Assembly: GCF_036248255.1 (NCBI RefSeq)
Contig: NZ_CP109178.1
Location: 5,084,001-5,148,000 of the forward strand
Reading direction: 5' to 3'
Source of the DNA: Streptomyces sp. NBC_01717
GTDB lineage: Bacteria > Actinomycetota > Actinomycetes > Streptomycetales > Streptomycetaceae
Length of the DNA stretch: 64,000 bases
A program made the translations under genes and the position numbers. Below, piece after piece: positions 41,231-50,245 of this stretch (the stretch's first letter is position 1; each line of letters opens with the position of its first letter). The notes beneath the pieces were generated by a model. The model saw only the letters and a program-made list of their open reading frames with translations, was not told the DNA's origin and made no database searches.

Positions 41231-43492
41231 TCAGGGGCCGGTCTGGCCGCCGTTCGTCTGGCCGCGAGGGGTCCCGTCGTTTCCGCCGATCGTGCCCGGC
41301 GTGATGGTGATGCCGGGGAACGGGGTGGTGTTGCCGGGCTTGTTCTTGCCGTCATCGAAGTCGTCGTGCCGGCCGCCCCGGCCCCTGCCTCTGCCTCTGC
41401 CTTCGTCGTCGCCCTCGTCCCTCGGGGCGTCCGGGATGTCGACCGTGTTGAAGGGCGGTGCGGGCTGGCCGTTGAGGGCGTTCGTCATGGCGTCGCGCCA
41501 GATCGGTCCGGGGACCTCACCGCCGTACACCTTGTCCCGGTACACGCCACCGATGGTGATCTGCTCCATCTCGACGCTCTGGGACGGGCTGCCCACCCAG
41601 ACCGCACCGGACATGTTCGGCGTGTAGCCGACGAACCAGGCGTTCTTACGGGCGTCGGTCGTACCCGTCTTGCCCGCGTTGTCGCGGCTCTGGAGACCGG
41701 CCTCACGGCCCGTACCCGAGTCGACCACGCCGCGCAGCAGGGTGTTGATGGTGTCGGCCGTCGTCTGCGACATCGCCTGCGTGCAGGTGGACTTCGGCAC
41801 GGCGAGGGAGTCGCCGTTCGCCGTCTTCACCGACTCGATGGCGATCGGCGTGCAGTACGTGCCGCGGTTGGCGAACGCGGCGTATGCGCTGGCCATCGTC
41901 AGGGGTGAGAGACCGTTGGAGCCGAGGGTCAGCGTGGACGGGTTCTGCGGCAGCTTGGTGCCGTCGCCCTGCACCACACCGAGCTTGTCGGTCATGTGCG
42001 AGACCGGGCACATGCCGATGTCCTGGAGCATCTGGACGAAGTAGGTGTTGACCGACATCTCCATCGCGTCCTTCAGCGCGTACGGCCCCTCTTCCGACTC
42101 GCTCTCGTTCTCCAGGTGATACTTCGGCACGCTGTTGTTGACCCACGGCTTGCCGCAGGTCTGGACCGTGTCCGGGTAGTCCATCTCGTACGGCGCCGAG
42201 TACATCTGCGTCGGCGGCGTGCCACCCTCTATGGCCGCGGCGGCGAGGAACGGCTTGAACGTCGATCCGGTCGGGAAGCCGAAGTTCGAGCCACCCATGC
42301 CCTTGTTGACCGAGTAGTTGTACTGGGTCTCGTTCTGTCCGAGGCCGTACGGCTTGGACTGGCCCATGCCCATGATCTTGCCGGTGCCCGGCTGGACCAG
42401 TGTCACGGCGGTGGCGACCTTGTCCGTCTTGTAGACGTGACTCTTGATCGAGTCCTGCACACCCTGCTGCGCCTGCGGGTCGAGCGTGGTGCGGACCGTG
42501 AGCCCGCCCCTGTTCCAGATCTTGGCGCGGTCCTCCTTGGTCTTGCCGAAGGCCGGGTCGGTGAGGAAGACCTGGCGTACGTAGTCACAGAAGAAACCGG
42601 CCCCGCTGACGGCGGTGATGCAACCGTTCTGCGGCTTGCTGACCTTCAGCTTGATCGGCGTCGACTGCGCCTTCTTCGCCGTGGCCCGCGAGATGTCCCC
42701 GACATCGGCCATGCGCTGGAGGACGGTGTTGCGGCGCTTGGTCGCCTCCTCCGTGTCATTGACCGGGTCGTAGCGGCTCGGCGACTGCACGAGGCCGGCC
42801 AGCAGCGCGGCCTCCTCCAACTTCAGGTCCTTCGCCGACTTGGAGAAGTACCGGTGGGAGGCGGCCTCGATGCCGTACGCCTGCTGTCCGAAGAAGGTGA
42901 TGTTGAGGTAGTTCTCCAGGATCTTCTTCTTGCCGAGCTCTTCCTCGACCTGGATCGCGTACTTCAGCTCCTGGACCTTGCGGCCGATCGTCTGCTGGGT
43001 GGCCTGCGCGACCTTGTCCGGGTCGTCGCCCGCCTCCTCGACGAAGACGTTCTTCACGTACTGCTGGGTGAGGGTCGACGCGCCCTGCGCGGTCCCGCCC
43101 GACTGCACGTTGCGGTTCATCGCGCGCAGGATGCCCTTGAGGTCGACCGCCCCGTGCTGGTAGAAGCGCGCGTCCTCGATCGCGACGATCGCCTTCTGCA
43201 TGTACGGGGAGACGTCCTTCAGCGGGACGACGGTGCGGTCGCGCGAGTAGACCGTGGCGATCGCGCCGCCCTTGCTGTCCAGGATGGTGGTGCGCTGGCT
43301 CAGCGGCGGCGTCTTGAGATTGGCCGGGATCTCGTCGAATCCCTCGACCGTTCCCTTGGCGGCGAGCCCCAGAGCCCCGGCGGCCGGCAGCGCGATGCCC
43401 GCGAGCACGACTCCGGAGAGTGCGGCGACACCGAGAAACTTGGCGGCCTGCTGGGTCGCGGTGAGACCCCCGCCCGAGCGGTTCTTTGGCAT
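41231..43492 (-). CDS. Class A penicillin-binding protein (PonA2-like)
   Basis: A 753-aa bifunctional peptidoglycan synthase. A short cytoplasmic tail and one membrane helix (about 17-45) are followed by the GT51 glycosyltransferase domain (AIVAIEDARFYQHGAVDLKG, GASTLTQQYVKN, RKVQELKYAIQVEEEL). The transpeptidase domain has GSTFKPF (catalytic Ser), SVN and AGKTGTT. The C-terminus is a long Gly/Arg/Asp/Pro-rich tail without a PASTA domain. It is divergent from wblA, as ponA2 is from whiB4 in M. tuberculosis. Confidence 0.95.
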   Translation of the reverse strand: MPKNRSGGGLTATQQAAKFLGVAALSGVVLAGIALPAAGALGLAAKGTVEGFDEIPANLKTPPLSQRTTILDSKGGAIATVYSRDRTVVPLKDVSPYMQKAIVAIEDARFYQHGAVDLKGILRAMNRNVQSGGTAQGASTLTQQYVKNVFVEEAGDDPDKVAQATQQTIGRKVQELKYAIQVEEELGKKKILENYLNITFFGQQAYGIEAASHRYFSKSAKDLKLEEAALLAGLVQSPSRYDPVNDTEEATKRRNTVLQRMADVGDISRATAKKAQSTPIKLKVSKPQNGCITAVSGAGFFCDYVRQVFLTDPAFGKTKEDRAKIWNRGGLTVRTTLDPQAQQGVQDSIKSHVYKTDKVATAVTLVQPGTGKIMGMGQSKPYGLGQNETQYNYSVNKGMGGSNFGFPTGSTFKPFLAAAAIEGGTPPTQMYSAPYEMDYPDTVQTCGKPWVNNSVPKYHLENESESEEGPYALKDAMEMSVNTYFVQMLQDIGMCPVSHMTDKLGVVQGDGTKLPQNPSTLTLGSNGLSPLTMASAYAAFANRGTYCTPIAIESVKTANGDSLAVPKSTCTQAMSQTTADTINTLLRGVVDSGTGREAGLQSRDNAGKTGTTDARKNAWFVGYTPNMSGAVWVGSPSQSVEMEQITIGGVYRDKVYGGEVPGPIWRDAMTNALNGQPAPPFNTVDIPDAPRDEGDDEGRGRGRGRGGRHDDFDDGKNKPGNTTPFPGITITPGTIGGNDGTPRGQTNGGQTGP

Positions 43493-43889
43493 GGGGGCAG
43501 CCTACGTTCTCATTCGCCGGACAGGCGTATATGCATTGGCCTAAGCTGCTCACAACTGTCACAGCAGTCCCGTTCCGTATCAACCCCCGTGCACGACCCG
43601 GCGTTGGTCCGTTCGCGACCCGAGGCGCTCCCGAATTCGCCTGGTGTGTCATCGAACGTCCGTTGTGACCCAGGCGAACTGTCCTGATTTTGGCGGGATA
43701 GTCACGGATGTCGCCACCTCACTCCCCTGGGTGATCTGCCGCGTACGCATAGTCCGTTCGGGCCATTCAAGATTGGGCCCGAAGGGGGTGTTGTGCTGTC
43801 ACCACTTTCCGTAACGTCCTCAACTGGCAGCGGTGAATATGCCGCTACCGCCGTGGGGGAGCCTCGATTCGGGAGAGGACGGCGCCGTG
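43493..43889. promoter_or_regulatory. Long divergent region between PBP and wblA
   Basis: About 400 bases without a gene. At 43757-43783 lies an inverted repeat TTCGGGCC-N11-GGCCCGAA, about 110 bases upstream of wblA. AT-richer patches occur at 43520-43570 and 43700-43720. This fits a developmental gene with a long leader and several regulators. Confidence 0.5.
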
Positions 43890-44240
43890 ATGGGCTGGGT
43901 AACCGACTGGAGTGCGCAGGCAGCCTGCCGCACTACCGATCCGGATGAACTGTTCGTACAAGGGGCAGCGCAGAACAGGGCCAAGGCGGTGTGCACCGGA
44001 TGCCCGGTGCGGACCGAATGCCTGGCCGATGCGCTGGACAATCGCGTCGAGTTCGGCGTGTGGGGCGGAATGACCGAGCGGGAGCGCCGCGCGCTGTTGC
44101 GCAGACGGCCCACCGTCACGTCCTGGCGCCGGCTGCTGGAGACCGCTCGCAGTGAGTACGAGCGGTCCACGGGCATCCTGCCGGTGGCCATCGGTCTGGA
44201 TGACGACGAACTGCACGAGACGTACGCCGCCGTGGGGTAG
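43890..44240 (+). CDS. wblA: WblA, WhiB-like iron-sulfur regulator
   Basis: A 116-aa WhiB-family protein, orthologue of Streptomyces WblA, which represses antibiotic production and is needed for sporulation. It is also the positional counterpart of M. tuberculosis WhiB4. The four cluster ligands are Cys13, Cys35, Cys38 and Cys44, and the turn GVWGG is at residues 56-60, followed by the basic RERRALLRRR. The start at 43890 (MGWVTDWSAQAAC) follows GGGAGAGG; an in-frame ATG 19 codons upstream is less likely. Confidence 0.95.
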   Translation: MGWVTDWSAQAACRTTDPDELFVQGAAQNRAKAVCTGCPVRTECLADALDNRVEFGVWGGMTERERRALLRRRPTVTSWRRLLETARSEYERSTGILPVAIGLDDDELHETYAAVG

Positions 44241-44270
44241 TCGGCGAGGGCGACTAGGCCTTTCAGGTGG

Positions 44271-45656
44271 TCACGCAGCTCCGGCCGGAGCAGAACCGGT
44301 CGCGAGCCGATCACCGATGGCCCGCAGCCCTGCGAGGTCATGGACATCACCGGGCAGCGCGGCGACTTCGGTCACGGCGACCTCGGGGTGCAGTGCGGTG
44401 AAGCGGTCGCGGGTGCGTTGCTCGCGTGCGACGACCTGCATGCGTTCAGCATGCAGTCGCAGCAGGCCTGCGGTCAGCTGCTCCACGGAGACGGCTTCAG
44501 CCTCGGGCTCGGGTTCGGACGCGGGTTCGTGCTCAGGGGCTTCGGTGTGCGCGGAACGGGCGGGGGAGGGCGGCGACTCGGGATCTTCGGGAGAGGTGAC
44601 TGCCGAGCCGTCCGGGTCACGAAGTCCAGCCTTCCCGGCCGTCTGATCCACAATGCCGATGTCGTCAAGATTTTCTGCGGCCGCCAGGGCGCGCTCGGCC
44701 GAGAGCCGGGCGGCGTCGCTGCCATGGACCCGGTTGAGGACCAGACCGGCCAGCGGCATCTCCTCCGCGGCCAGCCGTTCCACGAAGTACGCGGCCTCGC
44801 GCAGCGCATCGCGCTCCGGTGTCGCGACGACGAGGAACGCCGTGCCGGGGGCCTGCAGCAGCTTGTACGTGGCATCGGCCCGGGTCCGGAAGCCGCCGAA
44901 CATGGTGTCCATCGCCGCGACGAACGTCTGTACGTCACGCAGGAACTGACCGCCCAGCAGCTTGCCGAGGGTCCCGGTCATCATCGACATGCCGACGTTG
45001 AGGAACTTCATCCCGGCCCGGCCGCCCATCTTCGCCGGAGCCATCAGCAGCTTGATGAACTTCCCGTCCAGGAACGAGCCGAGACGTTTCGGCGCGTCCA
45101 GGAAGTCCAGCGCGGAACGCGACGGCGGAGTGTCGACGATGATCAGGTCCCACTCGTTGCGCGCCCGCAGCTGCCCGAGCTTCTCCATCGCCATGTACTC
45201 CTGCGTGCCCGCGAAACCGGCCGACAGGGACTGGTAGAAGGGGTTCTCCAGGATCGCGCGGGCCCGCTCGCCGTCCGCGTGCGCCTCGACGATCTCGTCG
45301 AAGGTCCGCTTCATGTCGAGCATCATGGCGTGCAGTTCCCCGGCGCCCTCGCCGTCGATGCCCGGCACCCGGCGGGGGATGTTGTCCAGTGAGTCGATGC
45401 CCATGGACTGGGCGAGCCTGCGGGCCGGGTCGATGGTGAGGACGACGACCTTGCGGCCGCGCTCGGCCGCCCGTACGCCCAGCGCCGCCGCGGTCGTCGT
45501 CTTGCCGACTCCGCCCGAACCGCAGCACACGATGATCCGGATGTCCTGGTCGTCGAGCAGCGCGTCGGCGTCCAGGGCGGGGGCGGCCGGAACGGGCGCG
45601 GCTGCTGTGCCCGTGTCCGTGTCCTTGGCGGCACCCGTCTTCGTACTCGCTGTCAT
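44271..45656 (-). CDS. ArsA/Get3-like ATPase, larger subunit (BagB-like)
   Basis: A 461-aa P-loop ATPase, counterpart of M. tuberculosis Rv3680. The nucleotide loop is CCGSGGVGKTTTA; the deviant-Walker signature Lys (KGGxGKT) is replaced by Ser. Switch motifs include TIDPARRLAQ and VDTPPSRSAL. A Pro/Glu-rich insertion (about residues 345-400) separates the core from the last helices. It overlaps the upstream ATPase gene by 4 bases. It probably pairs with that protein, which keeps the signature Lys. Confidence 0.9.
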   Translation of the reverse strand: MTASTKTGAAKDTDTGTAAAPVPAAPALDADALLDDQDIRIIVCCGSGGVGKTTTAAALGVRAAERGRKVVVLTIDPARRLAQSMGIDSLDNIPRRVPGIDGEGAGELHAMMLDMKRTFDEIVEAHADGERARAILENPFYQSLSAGFAGTQEYMAMEKLGQLRARNEWDLIIVDTPPSRSALDFLDAPKRLGSFLDGKFIKLLMAPAKMGGRAGMKFLNVGMSMMTGTLGKLLGGQFLRDVQTFVAAMDTMFGGFRTRADATYKLLQAPGTAFLVVATPERDALREAAYFVERLAAEEMPLAGLVLNRVHGSDAARLSAERALAAAENLDDIGIVDQTAGKAGLRDPDGSAVTSPEDPESPPSPARSAHTEAPEHEPASEPEPEAEAVSVEQLTAGLLRLHAERMQVVAREQRTRDRFTALHPEVAVTEVAALPGDVHDLAGLRAIGDRLATGSAPAGAA

Positions 45657-46639
45657 GAACCCACCCCTTGCCCCGCCCCTTCGCCCACGCCCTGTTTGCG
45701 GAGTTCGACCGCCAGGTCGTACAGCCCGGCCAGGTCCACGCCCTCGCCGATCAGCGGGAGTTCGTTCGTCGGCAGATCGAGACCCGCGAGCACCGCACGT
45801 TGCTCGCGCTCCAGCTCCACCCGCTGGGCATGCTCGGCAGCCTGCTCGACCAACGGCCTCACGAGCGCCGCGGAACCGGTCACACCGGCCCGGGTGAGTG
45901 TCTTCGCGATCTCCCTGCGGCGGCCGCCCGACGCGGTACGCAGTGCGTCCTCGTCCAGGAGATGCGGCCGCACCATGTTCACGATGACCCTGCCCACCGG
46001 CAGTTCGGCCGCCTGCAGCTCCGCGATGCCGTCCGAGGTCTCCTGGACCGGCATCTCCTCCAGCAGCGTCACCAGATGGACCGCCGTCTCGGGAGACTTC
46101 AGGACCCGCATCACGGCCTGCGCCTGATTGTGTATCGGACCGATCCGGGCCAGCCCCGCCACCTCGTCGTTCACATTGAGGAAGCGCGTGATGCGGCCGG
46201 TCGGCGGCGCATCCATGATCACGTAGTCGTAGCTGTACCGGCCCTGCTTGTCCTTGCGGCGTACGGCTTCGCAGGCCTTGCCGGTCAGCAGCACGTCCCG
46301 CACACCGGGCGCGATGGTGGTGGCGAAGTCGATCGCGCCGAGCTTCTTGAGCGCCCGCCCCGCGCTGCCGAGTTTGTAGAACATCTGGAGGTAGTCGAGG
46401 AGGGCGCGCTCCGCGTCGATCGCGAGGGCGTACACCTCGCCGCCGCCCGGCGCGACGGCGATCTTGCGCTCCTCGTACGGAAGGGACTCCGCCTCGAAGA
46501 GCTGGGCGATGCCCTGCCTGCCCTCGACCTCGACGAGGAGGGTGCGCTTGCCCTCGGTCGCGAGGGCGAGCGCGAGTGCGGCGGCGACCGTGGTCTTACC
46601 GGTACCACCCTTGCCGCTGACGACCTGGAACCTGCTCAC
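45653..46639 (-). CDS. ArsA/Get3-like ATPase, smaller subunit (BagA-like)
   Basis: A 328-aa ATPase, counterpart of M. tuberculosis Rv3679. The deviant Walker A is intact: SGKGGTGKTTVA. YVIMDAPPTGRITRFL supplies the switch II Asp. No membrane helix is present. Get3 relatives bind tail-anchored proteins or anions; in mycobacteria the pair has been linked to redox and glycerol stress. It is the first gene of a two-gene operon and divergent from DUF4177-RidA. Confidence 0.92.
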   Translation of the reverse strand: MSRFQVVSGKGGTGKTTVAAALALALATEGKRTLLVEVEGRQGIAQLFEAESLPYEERKIAVAPGGGEVYALAIDAERALLDYLQMFYKLGSAGRALKKLGAIDFATTIAPGVRDVLLTGKACEAVRRKDKQGRYSYDYVIMDAPPTGRITRFLNVNDEVAGLARIGPIHNQAQAVMRVLKSPETAVHLVTLLEEMPVQETSDGIAELQAAELPVGRVIVNMVRPHLLDEDALRTASGGRRREIAKTLTRAGVTGSAALVRPLVEQAAEHAQRVELEREQRAVLAGLDLPTNELPLIGEGVDLAGLYDLAVELRKQGVGEGAGQGVGS

Positions 46640-46710
46640 GTATTCGAGCCTAACCAGTCGAGCCGTGGGCTACGCACGAGGTCGTGCGTGCCAGGCATTA
46701 CAGTCGGCCT

Positions 46711-46869
46711 ATGACCAAGTGGGAATACGCGACCGTGCCCCTTCTCGTGCACGCGACCAAGCAGATTCTGGACACCTGGGGCGAGGACGGCTGGGAGCTG
46801 GTCCAGGTCGTTCCCGGCCCGAACAACCCCGAGCAGCTCGTGGCGTACCTGAAGCGGGAGAAGGCGTAG
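46711..46869 (+). CDS. DUF4177 small protein
   Basis: A 52-aa protein (TKWEYATVPLLVHATKQIL, then WGEDGWELVQVVPG). The WExxxVPL and DGWELVxV blocks define DUF4177. Function unknown. Its TAG overlaps the GTG of the following RidA gene by one base, so they are translated together. The small gene is also kept at this position in mycobacteria. Confidence 0.85.
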   Translation: MTKWEYATVPLLVHATKQILDTWGEDGWELVQVVPGPNNPEQLVAYLKREKA

Positions 46870-47339
46870 TGGCGAGTGCAGTCGAGGCGAAGCTCGCCGA
46901 ACTCGGACTGACACTGCCGGACGTCGTACCGCCGCTCGCCTCGTACCAGCCGGCCGTCCAGTCCGGGGTGTACGTGTACACATCGGGCCAGCTGCCCATG
47001 GTGGACGGAAAGCTTTCGGTCACCGGCAAGGTCGGTGCGGAGGTCACGCCGGACGAGGCCAAGGAGCTGGCGAAGACCTGCGCGCTCAACGCACTGGCCG
47101 CCGTGAAGTCGGTCGCCGGCGACCTGGACCGGATCAAGCGGGTCGTGAAGGTCGTGGGCTTCGTCGCCTCGGCCACCGACTTCACCGGGCAGCCCGCTGT
47201 GATCAACGGCGCGAGTGAGCTGCTGGGCGCGGTGCTCGGCGACAAGGGCGTGCACGCGCGCAGCGCGGTGGGCGTCGCGGTGCTGCCGCTGGACGCACCG
47301 GTCGAGGTCGAGGTCCAGGTCGAGCTGACCGGGGCCTGA
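46869..47339 (+). CDS. RidA-family (YjgF/UK114) protein
   Basis: A 156-aa protein of the RidA superfamily, which hydrolyses reactive enamine/imine intermediates of PLP enzymes. GTG start at 46869. Visible are YVYTSGQLPMVDGKL, NALAAVKSVAGDLDRI, and VGVAVLPLDAPVEVEVQVEL. The catalytic Arg of true RidA (R-S in xxRxxV near the C-terminus) appears as ARSAVGV. It is the Rv3678c counterpart. Confidence 0.88.
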   Translation: MASAVEAKLAELGLTLPDVVPPLASYQPAVQSGVYVYTSGQLPMVDGKLSVTGKVGAEVTPDEAKELAKTCALNALAAVKSVAGDLDRIKRVVKVVGFVASATDFTGQPAVINGASELLGAVLGDKGVHARSAVGVAVLPLDAPVEVEVQVELTGA

Positions 47340-47430
47340 GCCGCCACGGCGTGGGACGAGCGTTTCCGTAATCCCGTCCGGTCGATGCGACCGGGCGGGA
47401 TCGTGCGTATGGGCCGCATCGTGGGCGGTG

Positions 47431-47464
47431 TGCGTACGGGGCAGGGGTGCGTACGGGGCAGGGG
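47431..47464 (+). repeat. 17-bp tandem duplication in the gap before the Nudix gene
   Basis: TGCGTACGGGGCAGGGG occurs twice in direct succession, followed by a partial third copy. It lies in the 220-bp non-coding gap between RidA and Nudix genes. Confidence 0.85.
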
Positions 47465-47559
47465 TGCGCCGGGCCGGAAGGCGGGCCCGCCCGGGGGGAT
47501 CGCGGGATGCGTGATCGGCACCTCTCGAACATCGGCGCGGTTCCGGATAGCCTCCGGCC

Positions 47560-48450
47560 ATGTCCAATGGTCAGTGGTACCCACCGGAATGGCCCGATCG
47601 GATCCGGGCGCTCGCCGCGGGCGAGCTGACGGCCGCGACTCCCCGGCGGGCCGCCACCGTGATGCTGCTCCGGGACCCCGCTGACACCGGAGGCCTGGCC
47701 GACGTCCACATGCTGCGTCGCCGCGCCTCCATGGCCTTTGCCGGGGGCGCGTACGCCTATCCGGGGGGCGGGGTCGACCCGCGCGACGACGACCGCCTCG
47801 TCGAGTGGGCCGGACCCACGCTGGAGAGCTGGGCCGAGCGGCTCGGTGTCGGCACGGCGGCCGAGGCGCAGGCCATCGTCTGTGCGGCCGTTCGCGAGAC
47901 GTACGAGGAGGCAGGCGTGCTCCTTGCCGGGCCGACCGCCGACACGGTCGTCAGCGACACCACGGGCGCCGACTGGGAGGCCGACCGCGAGGCCCTGGTC
48001 GCCCGCGAGCTGTCCTTCGCCGAGTTCCTGGACCGGCGGGGCCTGGTGCTGCGGTCCGATCTGCTCGGGGCGTGGGCGCGCTGGATCACGCCCGAGTTCG
48101 AGCCGCGCCGCTACGACACCTGGTTCTTCGTCGCCGCGCTCCCCGAGGGCCAACGCACCCGCAACGCGTCCACCGAGGCCGACCGCACGGTGTGGATCGC
48201 CGCCGGGGACGCCGCCGACGGGTACGACCGGGGCGAGCTGCTGATGATGCCGCCGACCGTGTCGACGCTGCGTCAGCTGCGGCCGTACGGGACCGCCGCC
48301 GAGGCCCTGAAGGCCGCGTCCTCCCAGGACCTCACCCCCGTACTCGCACAGGCCAGGCTCGACGGCGACGAGTTGGTGCTGAGCTGGCCGGGGCACGACG
48401 AGTTCACCAAACACATTCCGGCCGGCAGCGCGGGCGGTGAGGCCGTATGA
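47560..48450 (+). CDS. Nudix hydrolase, NUDT19-like
   Basis: A 296-aa Nudix protein. The box is split: the Gly part is AYPGGGVDPRDDD and the catalytic REtyEEAGV part comes about 35 residues later (AAVRETYEEAGVLLAG). Such an insertion is typical of NUDT19-like CoA diphosphatases. It overlaps the MBL gene by 4 bases (ATGA). The substrate may be a CoA ester but is not proven. Confidence 0.87.
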   Translation: MSNGQWYPPEWPDRIRALAAGELTAATPRRAATVMLLRDPADTGGLADVHMLRRRASMAFAGGAYAYPGGGVDPRDDDRLVEWAGPTLESWAERLGVGTAAEAQAIVCAAVRETYEEAGVLLAGPTADTVVSDTTGADWEADREALVARELSFAEFLDRRGLVLRSDLLGAWARWITPEFEPRRYDTWFFVAALPEGQRTRNASTEADRTVWIAAGDAADGYDRGELLMMPPTVSTLRQLRPYGTAAEALKAASSQDLTPVLAQARLDGDELVLSWPGHDEFTKHIPAGSAGGEAV

Positions 48451-49277
48451 GCGAGGCAGCAACCCTTCCGGGACAGCCGCGCGGCGGCGTCCAGTCCGGG
48501 CCCGCCACCACCCGTGCCGTCAACGTCCTCGCGCCCAACGCCTCGGCGATGACGCTCGACGGAACCAACACCTGGATCGTCGCCGAACCCGACTCCGACC
48601 TCGCGGTCGTCATCGATCCGGGCCCGCTGGACGACGGCCATCTGCGGGCCGTCATCGACTCCGCCGAGCGCGCGGGCCGGCGGATCGCGCTCACCCTGCT
48701 CACCCACGGACACCCCGACCATGCCGAGGGCGCGGCGCGCTTCGCCGAGCTGACACGCACGAAGGTGCGTGCCCTGGACCCGGCGCTGCGGCTCGGCGAC
48801 GAGGGACTGTCCACCGGCGATGTGATCACGGTCGGCGGCCTGGAGATGCACGTCGTGCCGACCCCCGGGCACACCGCGGACTCGCTCTCCTTCCATCTGC
48901 CCGCCGACCGGGCGGTGCTGACGGGGGACACCATCCTCGGGCGAGGCACGACGGTCGTCGCGCATCCGGACGGGCGGCTCGGCGACTACCTCGACTCGCT
49001 ACGGCGGCTGCGCTCGCTGACGGTCGACGACGGGGTGCACACGGTGCTGCCGGGGCACGGGCCGGTGCTGGACGACGCGCAGGGCGCGGTCGAGTTCTAC
49101 CTGGCGCACCGCGCGCACCGGCTGGCGCAGGTGGAGACGGCGGTGGAGGCGGGGCACCGTACGGCGCCGGAGGTGGTGGCGCAGGTCTACGCGGACGTGG
49201 ACCGGACGCTGTGGCCGGCGGCGGAGCTCTCGGTGCTGGCTCAGCTGGAGTACCTGGGCGAGCACGGGCTGATCTGA
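48447..49277 (+). CDS. MBL-fold metallohydrolase (LACTB2-like)
   Basis: A 276-aa metallo-beta-lactamase-fold enzyme. The metal-binding motif is LLTHGHPDHAEGAARF (HxHxDH). Other ligands are in VPTPGHTADSLSF, LTGDTILGRG and VLPGHGPVL. The C-terminal helical domain (EAGHRTAPEVVAQVY) matches LACTB2-like nucleases, so an RNase activity is possible. It is the Rv3677c counterpart and is divergently placed relative to crp. Confidence 0.9.
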   Translation: MSEAATLPGQPRGGVQSGPATTRAVNVLAPNASAMTLDGTNTWIVAEPDSDLAVVIDPGPLDDGHLRAVIDSAERAGRRIALTLLTHGHPDHAEGAARFAELTRTKVRALDPALRLGDEGLSTGDVITVGGLEMHVVPTPGHTADSLSFHLPADRAVLTGDTILGRGTTVVAHPDGRLGDYLDSLRRLRSLTVDDGVHTVLPGHGPVLDDAQGAVEFYLAHRAHRLAQVETAVEAGHRTAPEVVAQVYADVDRTLWPAAELSVLAQLEYLGEHGLI

Positions 49278-49328
49278 CGCGCGGATGCGACACGGTCGTG
49301 CGCGGGCCTGATAGGCGGCCCTGACACG

Positions 49329-49364
49329 CGTGGAGGGCCCCGCCTGGCGGCGGGGCCCTCCACG
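49329..49364. terminator. Bidirectional terminator between MBL and crp genes
   Basis: A perfect 16-bp stem (CGTGGAGGGCCCCGCC) with TGGC loop lies between the two convergent genes. Confidence 0.88.
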
Positions 49365-49386
49365 TCGTGAGGAGAAAGGTGGCCGG

Positions 49387-50061
49387 CTAGCGCGAACGCT
49401 TCGCCAGGCGCTCCACGTCCAGCAGGATCACGGCGCGCGCCTCCAGGCGCAGCCAGCCGCGGCCCGCGAAGTCGGCGAGCGCCTTGTTGACCGTCTCGCG
49501 GGAGGCGCCGACCAACTGGGCCAGCTCTTCCTGGGTCAGGTCGTGGACGACGTGAATGCCTTCCTCCGACTGGACGCCGAACCGGCGCGACAGGTCGAGG
49601 AGGGCGCGGGCGACACGGCCCGGCACGTCGGAGAAGACCAGGTCGGACATCTGGTCGTTGGTCTTGCGCAGTCGGCGGGCGACCGCGCGCAGCAGGGCCG
49701 TGGCCACCTCGGGGCGGACGTTCAGCCAGGGCTGCAGGTCGCCGTGACCGAGGCCGAGGAGCTTGACCTCGGTGAGCGCGGTGGCGGTGGCGGTGCGAGG
49801 GCCGGGGTCGAAGAGCGACAGCTCACCGATCAGCTCGCCGGGGCCGAGGACCGCGAGCATGTTCTCGCGTCCGTCGGGGGACGTGCGGTGGAGCTTCACC
49901 TTGCCCTCGGTGACCACATACAGCCGGTCACCCTGGTCGCCCTCGTGGAAGAGAGCGTCGCCGCGTGCGAGGGTCACCTCACTCATCGAGGCGCGGAGCT
50001 CCGCGGCCTGCTCATCATCGAGCGCCGCGAAAAGCGGGGCGCGCCGCAGAACGTCGTCCAC
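49387..50061 (-). CDS. crp: Crp, cAMP receptor protein
   Basis: A 224-aa Crp/Fnr regulator, needed in Streptomyces for spore germination, development and antibiotic control. The cyclic-nucleotide pocket is LFHEGDQGDRLYVVTEGKVKL, here seen in two parts ending with GPGELIGELSLFDPGPRTATA (Arg and Thr that bind cAMP). The recognition helix is GASRETVNKALADF. It is in the same genomic position as M. tuberculosis Rv3676. About 185 bp separate it from the divergent endonuclease III gene. Confidence 0.96.
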   Translation of the reverse strand: MDDVLRRAPLFAALDDEQAAELRASMSEVTLARGDALFHEGDQGDRLYVVTEGKVKLHRTSPDGRENMLAVLGPGELIGELSLFDPGPRTATATALTEVKLLGLGHGDLQPWLNVRPEVATALLRAVARRLRKTNDQMSDLVFSDVPGRVARALLDLSRRFGVQSEEGIHVVHDLTQEELAQLVGASRETVNKALADFAGRGWLRLEARAVILLDVERLAKRSR

Positions 50062-50245
50062 GAGTTCTCTCCTTGTCGGCCTGTTCAGGGAACCGTGGTC
50101 CCCATCATGCCGGACGGTAAAACAGTGCGATCAATCACAAACCAGTTTGACGCACGGGCGCAGCTCACCGTGCGGCAGGGGGCCGATTGGGGGTGGATCC
50201 GCAGTGACCGGGGCGGATGTCAGTGCCTGGCTCTAGGCTGGCCGG

